Source: Hofstenia miamia (Eukaryota; Xenacoelomorpha; Acoela). Taken from it: a stretch of DNA of 24,523 bases. Below the pieces are notes generated by a model. The model saw only the letters and a program-made list of their open reading frames with translations. It had not been told where the DNA came from and made no database searches. Shown one piece after another: positions 1-8,836 of this stretch. The stretch's first letter is position 1; every line of letters starts with the position of its first letter. The stretch is from positions 358,875 to 383,397 of the forward strand of contig SCFE01000086.1 of NCBI GenBank assembly GCA_004352715.1. Direction: 5' to 3'. The position numbers were made by a program, and so were the translations under genes.

Positions 1-2
<2 letters not shown>

Positions 3-33
<31 letters not shown>
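3..33. repeat. (TA)n microsatellite
   Basis: Uninterrupted TA dinucleotide run at the left edge of the window. Similar TA runs recur at 1734-1771, 1922-1953, 7514-7530, about 12400-12444 and 24463-24492. Confidence 0.95.
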
Positions 34-37
<4 letters not shown>

Positions 38-100
38 CAGAGTTGTCAGACCCGGCCCGAGATCCGACCGGGATTGCGGGCCCAGTAAGACAGTGGTTAT
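38..100 (+). mobile_element. hAT-like transposon terminus (solo end)
   Basis: The stretch opens with CAGAGTTG and runs at once into GC-rich repeats of the CCCGGCCCG / CCGACCGGG kind, in otherwise AT-rich DNA. A CAGAG start followed by a GC-rich subterminal block is common in animal hAT elements (family knowledge). Two other places in the window have the same architecture (7147-7231 reversed, 11536-11600). No matching opposite terminus is visible nearby, so this would be a solo or truncated end. The call rests on layout, not on an alignment. Confidence 0.35.
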
Positions 101-314
101 TACTGGTCGGTTTCGAGTCCAAAAGGAACATGGTAGGACCCGCTCCCTACATTACTCAAGGCTATGCCAATTACAGATATCACTTGTGCACAGATTTGAG
201 CTTTTAATAAGGGCTGGTAGCGTTAATGTAGAGTTATTAGAGTTATGCATTCATTTTTGAAATTGAACTTATAATATTGGGGCCTTTTCTTTTGTCTTCA
301 CTTTCATATTAGGA

Positions 315-379
315 AAGGGTCGGGGCATGGCTCGAACCCGGTCCCAGTTTCGCGTTATACCTCTTGGCCACTGGGGCCC
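315..379 (-). repeat. tRNA-like (SINE-type) segment after a LINE 3' end
   Basis: On the minus strand an A-box-like TGGCCAAGAGGTATAA (370-355) is followed about 15 bases later by a B-box-like GGGTTCGAGCC (339-329), close to normal tRNA promoter spacing. The acceptor strands do not pair convincingly, so it is not a functional tRNA gene. It directly follows the 3' end and TAA-rich tail of an R4-like LINE in the same orientation. About 30 bases beyond the B box comes an A-rich stretch ending in GAAAAGGCCC, which resembles the leader of the R4-like copy near 9560. It is either a SINE head or the start of another LINE copy. Confidence 0.6.
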
Positions 380-380
380 A

Positions 381-404
381 TTATTATTATATTATTCTTA
401 CTTC
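381..404 (-). repeat. TAA-rich tail at the LINE 3' end
   Basis: Directly after the terminal stop of the R4-like reading frame (stop at 407-405, minus strand) there is a short imperfect (TAA)n run and then the tRNA-like segment. Dong elements of the R4 clade are known to sit in TAA repeats, so this may be the element's 3' repeat or its target. Confidence 0.5.
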
Positions 405-733
405 TCACAGCTTCATGCCGGTATCGCTCTCAGCTCGGGGAACTCGCCAGTTCCCAGGCAGTCTGAGAGCTTTCCTCAGGACTCTAGCTGTTCCTAACAA
501 TGCTGCATTCTGTGGTACCGCTCCTCCTCACTTTGGTACGCCCAACTCCTCCAAGTATCTCTTATGTTTCTTACTCACTGCTCCTAGTGCTCCTACAACT
601 ACCGGGACTACTTCAACTTTCTTTAACTTCCACAGCCTTTCTTTTTCCTCTGCTAACTCTCTGTACTTGTCTATCTTCTCTTTCTCCTTGCTTTCTACAT
701 TTCTGTCCTTTGGTACTGCTATGTTCCTAATCT
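405..733 (-). pseudogene. R4/Dong-type non-LTR retrotransposon, C-terminal end of the endonuclease region
   Basis: Reading 733 to 405 on the minus strand gives about 110 codons ending at TGA (407-405), with one internal TGA at 530-528. Recognisable pieces in order are RNIAVPKDRNVESKEKEKID, then EVVPVVVGALGAVSKK with KRYLEELGVP, and after the internal stop NAALLGTARVLRKALRL. Conserved blocks of this kind close the ORF of R4-clade LINEs, whose nuclease is a restriction-enzyme-like domain near the C terminus. The internal TGA fits a CGA-to-TGA change. The upstream part of the ORF lies in the adjoining 1000-N gap. Its first 91 bases are identical to 6858-6948 on the opposite strand. It is a dead copy or fragment. 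Confidence 0.85.
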
Positions 734-1733
734 NNNNNNNNNNNNNNNNNNNNNNNNNNNNNNNNNNNNNNNNNNNNNNNNNNNNNNNNNNNNNNNNNNN
801 NNNNNNNNNNNNNNNNNNNNNNNNNNNNNNNNNNNNNNNNNNNNNNNNNNNNNNNNNNNNNNNNNNNNNNNNNNNNNNNNNNNNNNNNNNNNNNNNNNNN
901 NNNNNNNNNNNNNNNNNNNNNNNNNNNNNNNNNNNNNNNNNNNNNNNNNNNNNNNNNNNNNNNNNNNNNNNNNNNNNNNNNNNNNNNNNNNNNNNNNNNN
1001 NNNNNNNNNNNNNNNNNNNNNNNNNNNNNNNNNNNNNNNNNNNNNNNNNNNNNNNNNNNNNNNNNNNNNNNNNNNNNNNNNNNNNNNNNNNNNNNNNNNN
1101 NNNNNNNNNNNNNNNNNNNNNNNNNNNNNNNNNNNNNNNNNNNNNNNNNNNNNNNNNNNNNNNNNNNNNNNNNNNNNNNNNNNNNNNNNNNNNNNNNNNN
1201 NNNNNNNNNNNNNNNNNNNNNNNNNNNNNNNNNNNNNNNNNNNNNNNNNNNNNNNNNNNNNNNNNNNNNNNNNNNNNNNNNNNNNNNNNNNNNNNNNNNN
1301 NNNNNNNNNNNNNNNNNNNNNNNNNNNNNNNNNNNNNNNNNNNNNNNNNNNNNNNNNNNNNNNNNNNNNNNNNNNNNNNNNNNNNNNNNNNNNNNNNNNN
1401 NNNNNNNNNNNNNNNNNNNNNNNNNNNNNNNNNNNNNNNNNNNNNNNNNNNNNNNNNNNNNNNNNNNNNNNNNNNNNNNNNNNNNNNNNNNNNNNNNNNN
1501 NNNNNNNNNNNNNNNNNNNNNNNNNNNNNNNNNNNNNNNNNNNNNNNNNNNNNNNNNNNNNNNNNNNNNNNNNNNNNNNNNNNNNNNNNNNNNNNNNNNN
1601 NNNNNNNNNNNNNNNNNNNNNNNNNNNNNNNNNNNNNNNNNNNNNNNNNNNNNNNNNNNNNNNNNNNNNNNNNNNNNNNNNNNNNNNNNNNNNNNNNNNN
1701 NNNNNNNNNNNNNNNNNNNNNNNNNNNNNNNNN
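734..1733. other. Assembly gap of exactly 1000 N
   Basis: A round-number N run, so its length is probably a placeholder. The left flank ends inside a LINE and the right flank starts in a (TA)n microsatellite. Both are typical contig-break sequences. Confidence 0.98.

Positions 1734-1771
<38 letters not shown>
1734..1771. repeat. (TA)n microsatellite
   Basis: Pure TA repeat at the right edge of the gap, followed by a short ATATATATA remnant near 1779. Confidence 0.95.
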
Positions 1772-1776
<5 letters not shown>

Positions 1777-2466
1777 ATATATATATAAAAACATCCATTA
1801 AAATCTAAACAGTACAATAATGCTTTAGGATTTACATATATTTCTCGAAATGTACAAGTGATTTGCACCTTGGCCATAAAAAATCATATCATATTCTTTT
1901 TGTTATACTGCTGCATAACATATGTATATATATAATATATTATATATATATATGTGTCAATTAAATTCAAATTATTCTAATTTCATTGTAATCTATGAGA
2001 CCAATGCCAAGGATATGAGCATATGAGCAGCAATAGTGGCTCTTTTAACAATTAAAACACTGAGAGTGTACGGTAATTGAACCACCCTGAAAATATGTTT
2101 GGAAAGGCACTTGGTGTAAATTATGAAATCATGTAGCTATTCAGATGATATTATATAAGTAATGATGTTGAAATAATCGTATTAGGGAGAGAAAACGGTA
2201 AAGGGGTTACATGATATGCTGCATTCTCAACTTTACTTCATATCTGCCTCAATCATTTTGCTGAAATCAGCCAGTGTCCTTTATGTGCTCTGCCAATGCT
2301 CATTTGCGAACAGGGCACGGTTCTCTCTTGACAAAGTAGGTTGCAATGGATCATAATACAGCTGAGATAAGTGCTTTCCAGTGAGTCACATTGTCACGCA
2401 GTGCTTAGACAGTTTGTTCACACACTGATTGTTCCCATGATCAGAGTTGTAAGTCGTTATTCTATA
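1772..2466. other. Unassigned AT-rich sequence
   Basis: No supported gene. It contains a second TA-rich patch at 1922-1953. From about 2230 to 2460 the base composition is less AT-biased, and the minus strand reads through stretches such as LYYDPLQPTLSRENRALFAN between stops. That could be a relic of some coding repeat, but I recognise no family. Confidence 0.5.
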
Positions 2467-2845
2467 GGCCCAGGACGACCTTTGTCTACACTAGCATCAG
2501 CAAAGTATATCATACTACCAGATTAAAAATGAATCTTTGAAGAAAATTGAAAAAGCGGGCTGGCGGGTGTGGACTGATACGTGGCGAAGAAATCCTAATG
2601 TGAACTATAGAGTGTGCCGCCCCAAAAATGATGAATTGCGGACAGAAATTGCAAGCCACAACTTTACCTAATCTTGCAAGCATTATAATTGGAAAAGTAC
2701 CATATGTATATATATTAATAGTCTGTATTGCAGCTTCTATTGAAGGAGCTCCTTGCATGTCTTCAATAAACTTTTCCAGTCTCTAAATTTATATAACTGT
2801 TGTTGACTTTCGAAACGTTTACAATATTTCTTGGTTTTTGTTCCT
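2467..2845. repeat. Left copy of a gap-flanking direct repeat
   Basis: 379 bases that reappear at 3846-4206, on the other side of the 1000-N gap, in the same orientation. The visible differences are an 18-base segment present only here (2592-2609) and a T/C difference (2636 against 3997). An AATAAA lies near 2766. No protein family is recognisable. Confidence 0.95.
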
Positions 2846-3845
2846 NNNNNNNNNNNNNNNNNNNNNNNNNNNNNNNNNNNNNNNNNNNNNNNNNNNNNNN
2901 NNNNNNNNNNNNNNNNNNNNNNNNNNNNNNNNNNNNNNNNNNNNNNNNNNNNNNNNNNNNNNNNNNNNNNNNNNNNNNNNNNNNNNNNNNNNNNNNNNNN
3001 NNNNNNNNNNNNNNNNNNNNNNNNNNNNNNNNNNNNNNNNNNNNNNNNNNNNNNNNNNNNNNNNNNNNNNNNNNNNNNNNNNNNNNNNNNNNNNNNNNNN
3101 NNNNNNNNNNNNNNNNNNNNNNNNNNNNNNNNNNNNNNNNNNNNNNNNNNNNNNNNNNNNNNNNNNNNNNNNNNNNNNNNNNNNNNNNNNNNNNNNNNNN
3201 NNNNNNNNNNNNNNNNNNNNNNNNNNNNNNNNNNNNNNNNNNNNNNNNNNNNNNNNNNNNNNNNNNNNNNNNNNNNNNNNNNNNNNNNNNNNNNNNNNNN
3301 NNNNNNNNNNNNNNNNNNNNNNNNNNNNNNNNNNNNNNNNNNNNNNNNNNNNNNNNNNNNNNNNNNNNNNNNNNNNNNNNNNNNNNNNNNNNNNNNNNNN
3401 NNNNNNNNNNNNNNNNNNNNNNNNNNNNNNNNNNNNNNNNNNNNNNNNNNNNNNNNNNNNNNNNNNNNNNNNNNNNNNNNNNNNNNNNNNNNNNNNNNNN
3501 NNNNNNNNNNNNNNNNNNNNNNNNNNNNNNNNNNNNNNNNNNNNNNNNNNNNNNNNNNNNNNNNNNNNNNNNNNNNNNNNNNNNNNNNNNNNNNNNNNNN
3601 NNNNNNNNNNNNNNNNNNNNNNNNNNNNNNNNNNNNNNNNNNNNNNNNNNNNNNNNNNNNNNNNNNNNNNNNNNNNNNNNNNNNNNNNNNNNNNNNNNNN
3701 NNNNNNNNNNNNNNNNNNNNNNNNNNNNNNNNNNNNNNNNNNNNNNNNNNNNNNNNNNNNNNNNNNNNNNNNNNNNNNNNNNNNNNNNNNNNNNNNNNNN
3801 NNNNNNNNNNNNNNNNNNNNNNNNNNNNNNNNNNNNNNNNNNNNN
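2846..3845. other. Assembly gap of exactly 1000 N
   Basis: A round-number gap. The sequence before it and after it is the same, so the two contig ends overlap and the gap may not exist in the genome. Confidence 0.98.
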
Positions 3846-4206
3846 GGCCCAGGACGACCTTTGTCTACACTAGCATCAGCAAAGTATATCATACTACCAG
3901 ATTAAAAATGAATCTTTGAAGAAAATTGAAAAAGCGGGCTGGCGGGTGTGGACTGATACGTGGCGAAGAAGAGTGTGCCGCCCCAAAAATGATGAACTGC
4001 GGACAGAAATTGCAAGCCACAACTTTACCTAATCTTGCAAGCATTATAATTGGAAAAGTACCATATGTATATATATTAATAGTCTGTATTGCAGCTTCTA
4101 TTGAAGGAGCTCCTTGCATGTCTTCAATAAACTTTTCCAGTCTCTAAATTTATATAACTGTTGTTGACTTTCGAAACGTTTACAATATTTCTTGGTTTTT
4201 GTTCCT
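3846..4206. repeat. Right copy of the gap-flanking direct repeat
   Basis: 361 bases matching 2467-2845 apart from the 18-base indel and a single-base difference. It continues past the shared part into unique sequence at 4207. It is best read as an allelic or unmerged copy of the left flank, not as a second locus. Confidence 0.95.
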
Positions 4207-4289
4207 ATTTTCGGTAGAATACTGATCATTGGACTAAACATATTTGATTCGAATTCGGTTCAAGTAAGGCAAACTTGTACTACGAGCCG

Positions 4290-4366
4290 GATGACTAGCT
4301 CACAGGGTAGGAAGCACTCTAAAGCCTTTGGTTGGCAACTTCCTAGGAGAATGTGAGTCCAAAATC
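4290..4366 (+). repeat. Degenerate tRNA-like (SINE-type) segment upstream of a LINE
   Basis: An A-box-like TAGCTCACAGGGTAGG (4296-4311) is followed by a weak B-box-like GAGTCCAAAATC (4355-4366). Spacing is a little long and the B box is imperfect. It lies about 40 bases upstream of the point where R4-like copies 2 and 3 start to match (4405). I see no acceptor-stem pairing, so it is a tRNA-derived relic at best. Confidence 0.4.
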
Positions 4367-4473
4367 AAACACAATAAAACACTGATGAGAAGTCATGATA
4401 GAGCAAAGGCCCTCAGTCCCCTGCAGGCCTTCAATGGTCAGAGGGTGCTAAGAATCTCCGGACAACAGGCGGA

Positions 4474-5318
4474 CAGAAGTAAATAGCTTAGTATATGCAG
4501 GTGCATGTGAGGTGCTGAAAAATGTAGGCATGGAAATGAAGAAGAAAAGGCGACAAGAAGATAAGGGAGACAGAAAGCCACCATGGCAAAGAAGAATTGA
4601 GAATAAAGTGGCGAAAATTCGGCAGCAAATAAGCAAGATCAGGACGAGTAAGGCAGTGCAGCACAGGTGCAGGGTAGGTAAGGGAAAGACTATAGAAACT
4701 GCAAGAGAAGAGCTTAAGCAGAGATTAGTTGCAGAAGCTGAGAAACTGAGAAAGTATAGGGCAAACCAGGCAAAAGACAATATGAAGTTTGAGACCCAAG
4801 AAGGAAGATTCTACAAAGAACTAGATGCAGGAGGAAAGGCTAAAGCAGGTGAAGACGCAGTAAGGTTCTGGGAGAATATATGGGGAAGTGCAGGACCAGA
4901 GATAGAGAGTGTACAGATGCAGAAAGAAGTCAGCCAAAAAGAAGAAGTAGTCACAACTGTAAGGCTGAAGGAGGCTCTAAAGAAGATGAAGAACTGGAAG
5001 GTACATGGGTATTGGCTGAAGAAGTTCACAAGCGTTCATGAGAGACTAGCAGTAGCGTTGGAGGAGTGTGTGGTGAACGGGTGTCCAGAGCGGATGGTAG
5101 TGGGAAGGACATTTCTGATAAAGAAGGACCCAAAGAAAGGTAGTGACGCAATCAGCTTCAGACCAATAACATGTCTGCCAACAACGTGGAAATTGCTAAC
5201 TTCAGTGATTTCAAATAGGCTGGAATGTTTCTTAGAACAGAATAGGTTGATACCAGAGGAGCTGAAGGGATGTAGCACGAAGACAAGAGGATGCAAAGAT
5301 CAGTTGTTCATAGACTAG
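4474..5318 (+). pseudogene. R4-like LINE ORF, N-terminal linker and start of the RT domain
   Basis: The frame holds NSLVYAGACEVLKNVG (from about 4489, before the first ATG), a basic helical stretch PPWQRRIENKVAKIRQQISK, a charged coiled-coil-like segment (AREELKQRLVAEAEKLRK), then FWENIWG and the RT entry region with VHGYWLKKFTSVHERLA, GRTFLIKKD and FRPITCLPTTWKLLT. It ends in GCKDQLFID followed by TAG (5316-5318). The same frame stays open beyond this stop (AVVENCRRRKTNLAMAWID), so the TAG is a nonsense mutation, not the true end. The motif order is that of R4-clade reverse transcriptases. The Myb-like N terminus seen in copy 3 is deleted here. Confidence 0.85.
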
Positions 5319-5905
5319 GCAGTGGTGGAGAATTGTAGAAGAAGGAAGACAAACTTGGCAATGGCATGGATAGACAACAGGAAGGCATATGACAGCATAT
5401 ATCACATAAGTGGTTATTGAAGACTTTAGAGGCTAATGGAGTTTCACAGAAATGGGTTGAGTTTCTAGAGAGGGAGATGGGAAAGTGGCAGACTAAGATA
5501 GATGGGCACAGGCTGAGGTTTAGGCGAGGCATATTCCAGGGAGACAGCTTAGTGCCACTACTGTTTGTAGTTAGCTTAATACCTATCACAGAAAAGTTAA
5601 AAGAGACAGGCATAAGGTATACAATGGAGAAGAATGGTAGAGCAGTGAGTCACCTCTGGTACATGGATGACCTGAAGATGTACGCTAGTTCAAGGAAGAT
5701 GTTGCAGAAGCAAGTGGAGACATTGGAGAAGGCAAGCAGAGATTCAGGATTGGAGATTAGATTAGGAAAGTGTGCAGCAGTGACAATGACTAGAGGCAAG
5801 TGTGTGGATGGGGAGGGTTTGAGGACAAGCAGTAGGGATAAGATTGAAGAAATTAAAGGGGGGTACAAGCACTTAGGTGTGATAGAACACATCACGAGAA
5901 AATGA
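5319..5905 (+). pseudogene. R4-like LINE reverse transcriptase core
   Basis: It continues the frame past the TAG with AWIDNRKAYD (5363-5392; the aspartates fit RT motif A). A frameshift near 5406-5408 is needed to reach KWLLKTLEANGVSQKW. In the new frame come RRGIFQGDSLVPLLF (about 5523-5567), the catalytic YMDD (5660-5671) in a LWYMDDLKMYA context, then a thumb-like region with LEIRLGKCAAVTMTRGK and GGYKHLGVIEH. The catalytic residues are intact although the reading frame is not. A second frameshift near 5885 leads into the next segment. The product would have copied the element's RNA at a nicked target (target-primed reverse transcription). Confidence 0.9.
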
Positions 5906-6281
5906 AGATCAGGCTAAAGAAAGAATACAAGAGGAGAGTAAGGAAGGTATTACAGAAGTCAGCATTGAATGGGCAGAACAGCATAAAGGCATTTAATACA
6001 TGGGCGATACCAGTGTTGAGATATTCGGCAGGAATAGTTAGGTGGAACAAGAATGAACTGAGGGAATTACACAGGGAGACAAGGAATATACTAGTAGCAG
6101 AGAGAGCATTCAACCTAAATGGAGATGTAGATAGGCTGTACATGGCCAGGCATAAGGGAGGGAAAGGGCTGCAAAGTGTGGAGGAAACTGTAGAAGCAGA
6201 AGCACTAGGGCTAAAGGAATATGTAGAAAAGCAACCTAGAGGATCCCTACTAGAGGTCACTAAGGAGTTAAAGAAGATAAG
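5890..6281 (+). pseudogene. R4-like LINE post-RT region, truncated
   Basis: In the third frame: KMKIRLKKEYKRRVRKVLQK, then IKAFNTWAIPVLRYSAGIVR, LRELHRETRNILVAE, DVDRLYMARHKGGKGLQSVE and a charged stretch ending at KKIRFTK. These blocks follow the thumb in R4-clade proteins and precede the zinc-finger and nuclease part. Homology stops at 6281-6282, where a 158-base non-LINE sequence begins. The apparent C terminus LCYRLFA belongs to that insert. Confidence 0.85.
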
Positions 6282-6439
6282 ATTTACTAAATTGTGTTAT
6301 CGTTTATTCGCATAAAAATTGATTATGCAAACAATATATTTGTAAATATTCTCTGGAATAAAACATTATATCGCAGAAGTTCATTGCAATATTTCATGCA
6401 ATTATAGTTTCCCTGATAAGTTTCTCTGATGCTACTAGA
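6282..6439. repeat. 158-bp direct repeat, copy A
   Basis: Identical by eye to 7355-7512. It runs from ATTTACTAAATTGTG to GATGCTACTAGA. It is AT-rich, non-coding, and unlike the LINE it interrupts. Confidence 0.9.
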
Positions 6440-6948
6440 ACAGGTTAGAATTCTACCACAAAGAGAGAGAGACAAAATGTTCAGGCATGAACAAAATCAC
6501 AAGAAGATTTAATCAAAACGAAAGCACTGCCAACTTGAAGTTGCAGTCAGATTTTGCCAAAAGGAGCCATTCATTTATATGCATATGTAGATAGTTTTTC
6601 GGGATCTCTCAGTTCCATGGGATTTACTGGCCGAGTCTGATTGGGATGAGACGTGGGACTGAATATATCAGTTGGCTTGAGACACTGGAGTTTGAGCAGG
6701 CAGCATGGGTTAGAAGCAGGAGACAAGTGGTATGAGCCCAAGCCACATGGCGTCATAGAAAATGAGAAGGTTAAAATACTGTGGGATTTCAACATACAGA
6801 ATGAGCAAAGTGATAGAAGCACGGAGGCCAGACATAGTAGTGGTAGACAAAGAGAAAAGATTAGGAACATAGCAGTACCAAAGGACAGAAATGTAGAAAG
6901 CAAGGAGAAAGAGAAGATAGACAAGTACAGAGAGTTAGCAGAGGAAAA
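6440..6948 (+). pseudogene. R4-like LINE, restriction-like endonuclease region, frameshifted
   Basis: From about 6710 the LINE is readable: KWYEPKPHGVIENEKVKILW then DFNIQ in one frame; KVIEARRPDIVVVDKEKR (about 6805-6860) in the next frame; IRNIAVPKDRNVESKEKEK back in the first. The R-P-D...D-K arrangement agrees with the PD-(D/E)XK-type nuclease of R4-clade LINEs (family knowledge). 6440-6700 is more degraded; I cannot place the zinc finger with confidence. At 6949 a single N ends the homology. It is probably the downstream part of copy 2, but the insert and the N leave room for a different copy. Confidence 0.75.
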
Positions 6949-6949
6949 N
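6949..6949. other. Single N, probable contig join
   Basis: LINE sequence identical to 643-733 (reverse) ends exactly here and unrelated sequence follows. Single N also occur at 7513 and 21969. In some assemblers one N marks joined contigs. Confidence 0.7.
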
Positions 6950-7354
6950 AACAAACTGGTTGAAGAAGCATATCGACAGAAGAGTAGAAGTAAGTGATAA
7001 GTGTAGGCTACTTCAGTGAATAAATTGTATTAAGAGTATTTTATCATACCAAATTTTGTTGTAGCGAACCGAAAAATTAGAGAAATTTTTTGACAAGAAT
7101 CTATCAAATATGCAGCTTAAAATTGCGAATTGGCATTGAACTAAATAGGCCGGGCTTGATTCGGGCTGGACCTAACGTTTTCTGGGCCGGGCCGCCTTTG
7201 GACGTAAATTTTCGACACTTGTTCATCTCTGACTTAATTTTATTTCAAATATAGCAAAAACAGGGGAATATAGTAAGTAATGGAAACATTATTAAGCCTA
7301 CTGTAAGCAGATTTACTATCTAAATCTAGTCACTAGATCACTTTTTGGAGACTT
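6950..7354. other. Unassigned spacer
   Basis: AT-rich apart from a GC-rich patch at 7147-7200, annotated separately as a hAT-like end. No coding signal. Confidence 0.6.
7147..7231 (-). mobile_element. hAT-like transposon terminus (solo end, reversed)
   Basis: Read on the minus strand from 7231 it begins CAGAGATGAACAAGTG and about 30 bases later enters GC-rich GGCGGCCCGGCCC / CCCGGCC blocks. This is the same layout as the candidate ends at 38 and 11536. The CAGAGATG start plus GC-rich subterminal sequence resembles many animal hAT termini. No partner end is visible to the left. Confidence 0.4.
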
Positions 7355-7512
7355 ATTTACTAAATTGTGTTATCGTTTATTCGCATAAAAATTGATTATG
7401 CAAACAATATATTTGTAAATATTCTCTGGAATAAAACATTATATCGCAGAAGTTCATTGCAATATTTCATGCAATTATAGTTTCCCTGATAAGTTTCTCT
7501 GATGCTACTAGA
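7355..7512. repeat. 158-bp direct repeat, copy B
   Basis: Identical by eye to 6282-6439. Its right end coincides with a single N at 7513 and a TA run. The two copies enclose 915 bases that include the LINE endonuclease fragment. Confidence 0.9.
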
Positions 7513-7599
7513 NATATATATATATATATACAGTACTGTTCATTTTCACAAATTATTTCTGCAATGATTAACACAATAAAGTTGATTTTAGCACTAGGG

Positions 7600-7828
7600 T
7601 CAAATTTTCATGTAATATTTTAATCAGAAATTAAGTTTTTCTCCTATTTTCCTGTGAAGACGCTTCCTAAAACCATCTCCATAAATATAAATGCTATGTA
7701 AATTATAGTGAAAAAATCGAATTTAGGGTGAAATATTTAGCATATTCTAAAAGTTTTTAGGGTGCCTCTTCACAGGGGAATAGGAGGAAAACTTAATTTC
7801 TGAATAAAATATTACATGAAAATTTGAA
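7600..7828. repeat. Long imperfect inverted repeat (hairpin, MITE-like)
   Basis: The left arm, about 7600-7674, and the right arm, about 7754-7828, are near-perfect reverse complements (for example TTTTCATGTAATATTTTA against TAAAATATTACATGAAAA), with a spacer of about 80 bases. Mismatches are scattered, as expected for an old foldback element. Terminal bases and target duplications cannot be fixed by eye. No ORF lies within it. Confidence 0.75.
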
Positions 7829-8836
7829 TTCACAATCCCAATCTAACTGAAATTGAAAACTTCGGAAAAATTGTAAATTGTGTATGAAGAGAATGAATGT
7901 ACCAATAATCTTTCTCTCTTAAAAATTATTTAATAATTCACTTAACAAGAATTCATTTCATTTATTTTTGAGATCACTGATGCTAATATTCAAAATATCC
8001 ATTGACAGACTGAGTCCGAAATCATCAATAAATGTTATCTGAATAATTGCCTTAATTGGAGTAGATTCAAAATTATATTTTGCATTGAAGCATTTGTGTA
8101 GTTCTCATTTATATTTTTACACACACACATTTAATAAACAACCGTCAAATTATTATCTTATGTAAACAAGTTCGAAGCACGACATCAAGATTGCATTTCA
8201 TTACATAGACAAACTTTATTTTAAATACATAATGTTAACTCTGTGAAAATTATTAATTTAATTCGAACAATTGCTAAAATATATCTACTACAGTCAAACC
8301 CCCTAGATATCAGGGTTCTTGATGTTTAAATTTTTTATATGCGAGTACCAGTAAAGAATTAAGCAACATTACCTTAAACATCTTTGGAATTTCTTTAATT
8401 TTTATGTTTTCCTGAAAAAATTAACTCCCGTAGCTTAAGAACTAATAAAGAAGACACCACCGTATATGGAGTGTTGCCTCTTTCACTTACGTCCTAATGC
8501 GTACCTTTACACTAATTCTCCAACTTCGGATGTGCATGGTGCGCCTTAATGGGTTTGGGACATCTATCTATGTGTTGCCCCCATAAGTTCTAAGCCTTAG
8601 AATTACATGAACATTTGGTATAAAGAGGATATAAATCGTTTAAAAAAATCAGAAATCACAGTAATGCGCCTTAGTACAAGCATAACCACCATTAGATATG
8701 TCCATGACTCACGATTTCCAAATATCGGAATAGGCTTAGAGAAAAGGTTGAGAAAACCGTAGCTCATTTTAAACAGATAGCAAGCTGTTTTAGGGATAAT
8801 CACTGAATGACAATTTTGATATTGTTTTGGCTTTCC
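7829..8836. other. Unassigned AT-rich spacer
   Basis: No gene recognised. A possible pogo/Tigger-type end lies at 8291 (separate entry). Short open frames near 8600-8800 show no family motif. Confidence 0.5.
8291..8323 (+). mobile_element. Possible pogo/Tigger-type terminal repeat
   Basis: CAGTCAAACCCCCTAGATAT preceded by TA. A TA target followed by CAGT..AACCCC is typical of pogo-group Tc1/mariner ends. No opposite end or transposase is seen, so this is only a hint. Confidence 0.25.

Larger units (their letters stand above)
4405..6281 (+). mobile_element. R4/Dong-type LINE, copy 2 (5' part through RT)
   Basis: It matches copy 3 (9563 onward) from AAAGGCCCTCAG, shows a large internal deletion near 4473, and continues through the reverse transcriptase into the post-RT region, where it stops abruptly at 6281. 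Unrelated sequence (6282-6439) interrupts it, and endonuclease-region sequence resumes about 6600-6948. The ORF is broken by one nonsense codon and at least two frameshifts, so the copy is inactive. Base composition is clearly more GC- and purine-rich than the surroundings. Confidence 0.85.

Noticed and set aside
364-1877. Open frames of 355-474 codons across the first large gap
   Set aside because: They consist mostly of N and TA repeat (IYIYIY). Only the minus-strand LINE end at 405-733 is real.
2800-3919. Open frames of about 355-362 codons across the second gap
   Set aside because: They are open only because N cannot encode a stop.
2510-4147. 76-82 codon minus-strand frame present in both gap-flanking copies, differing by six codons
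   Set aside because: It is duplicated because the DNA is duplicated. It has no recognisable motif, so conservation here is not evidence of coding.
4448-6260. Minus-strand frames opposite the R4-like LINE, rich in Ser, Leu and Phe
   Set aside because: Antisense shadows of the LINE coding strand; no domain of their own.
7514-7560. Tc1/mariner end (TA followed by CAGTACTGTTC) next to the hairpin
   Set aside because: No matching opposite end is found after the hairpin, and the TA is part of a microsatellite.
8603-8803. 66-codon minus-strand frame with hydrophobic stretches
   Set aside because: No family similarity seen and no supporting context.
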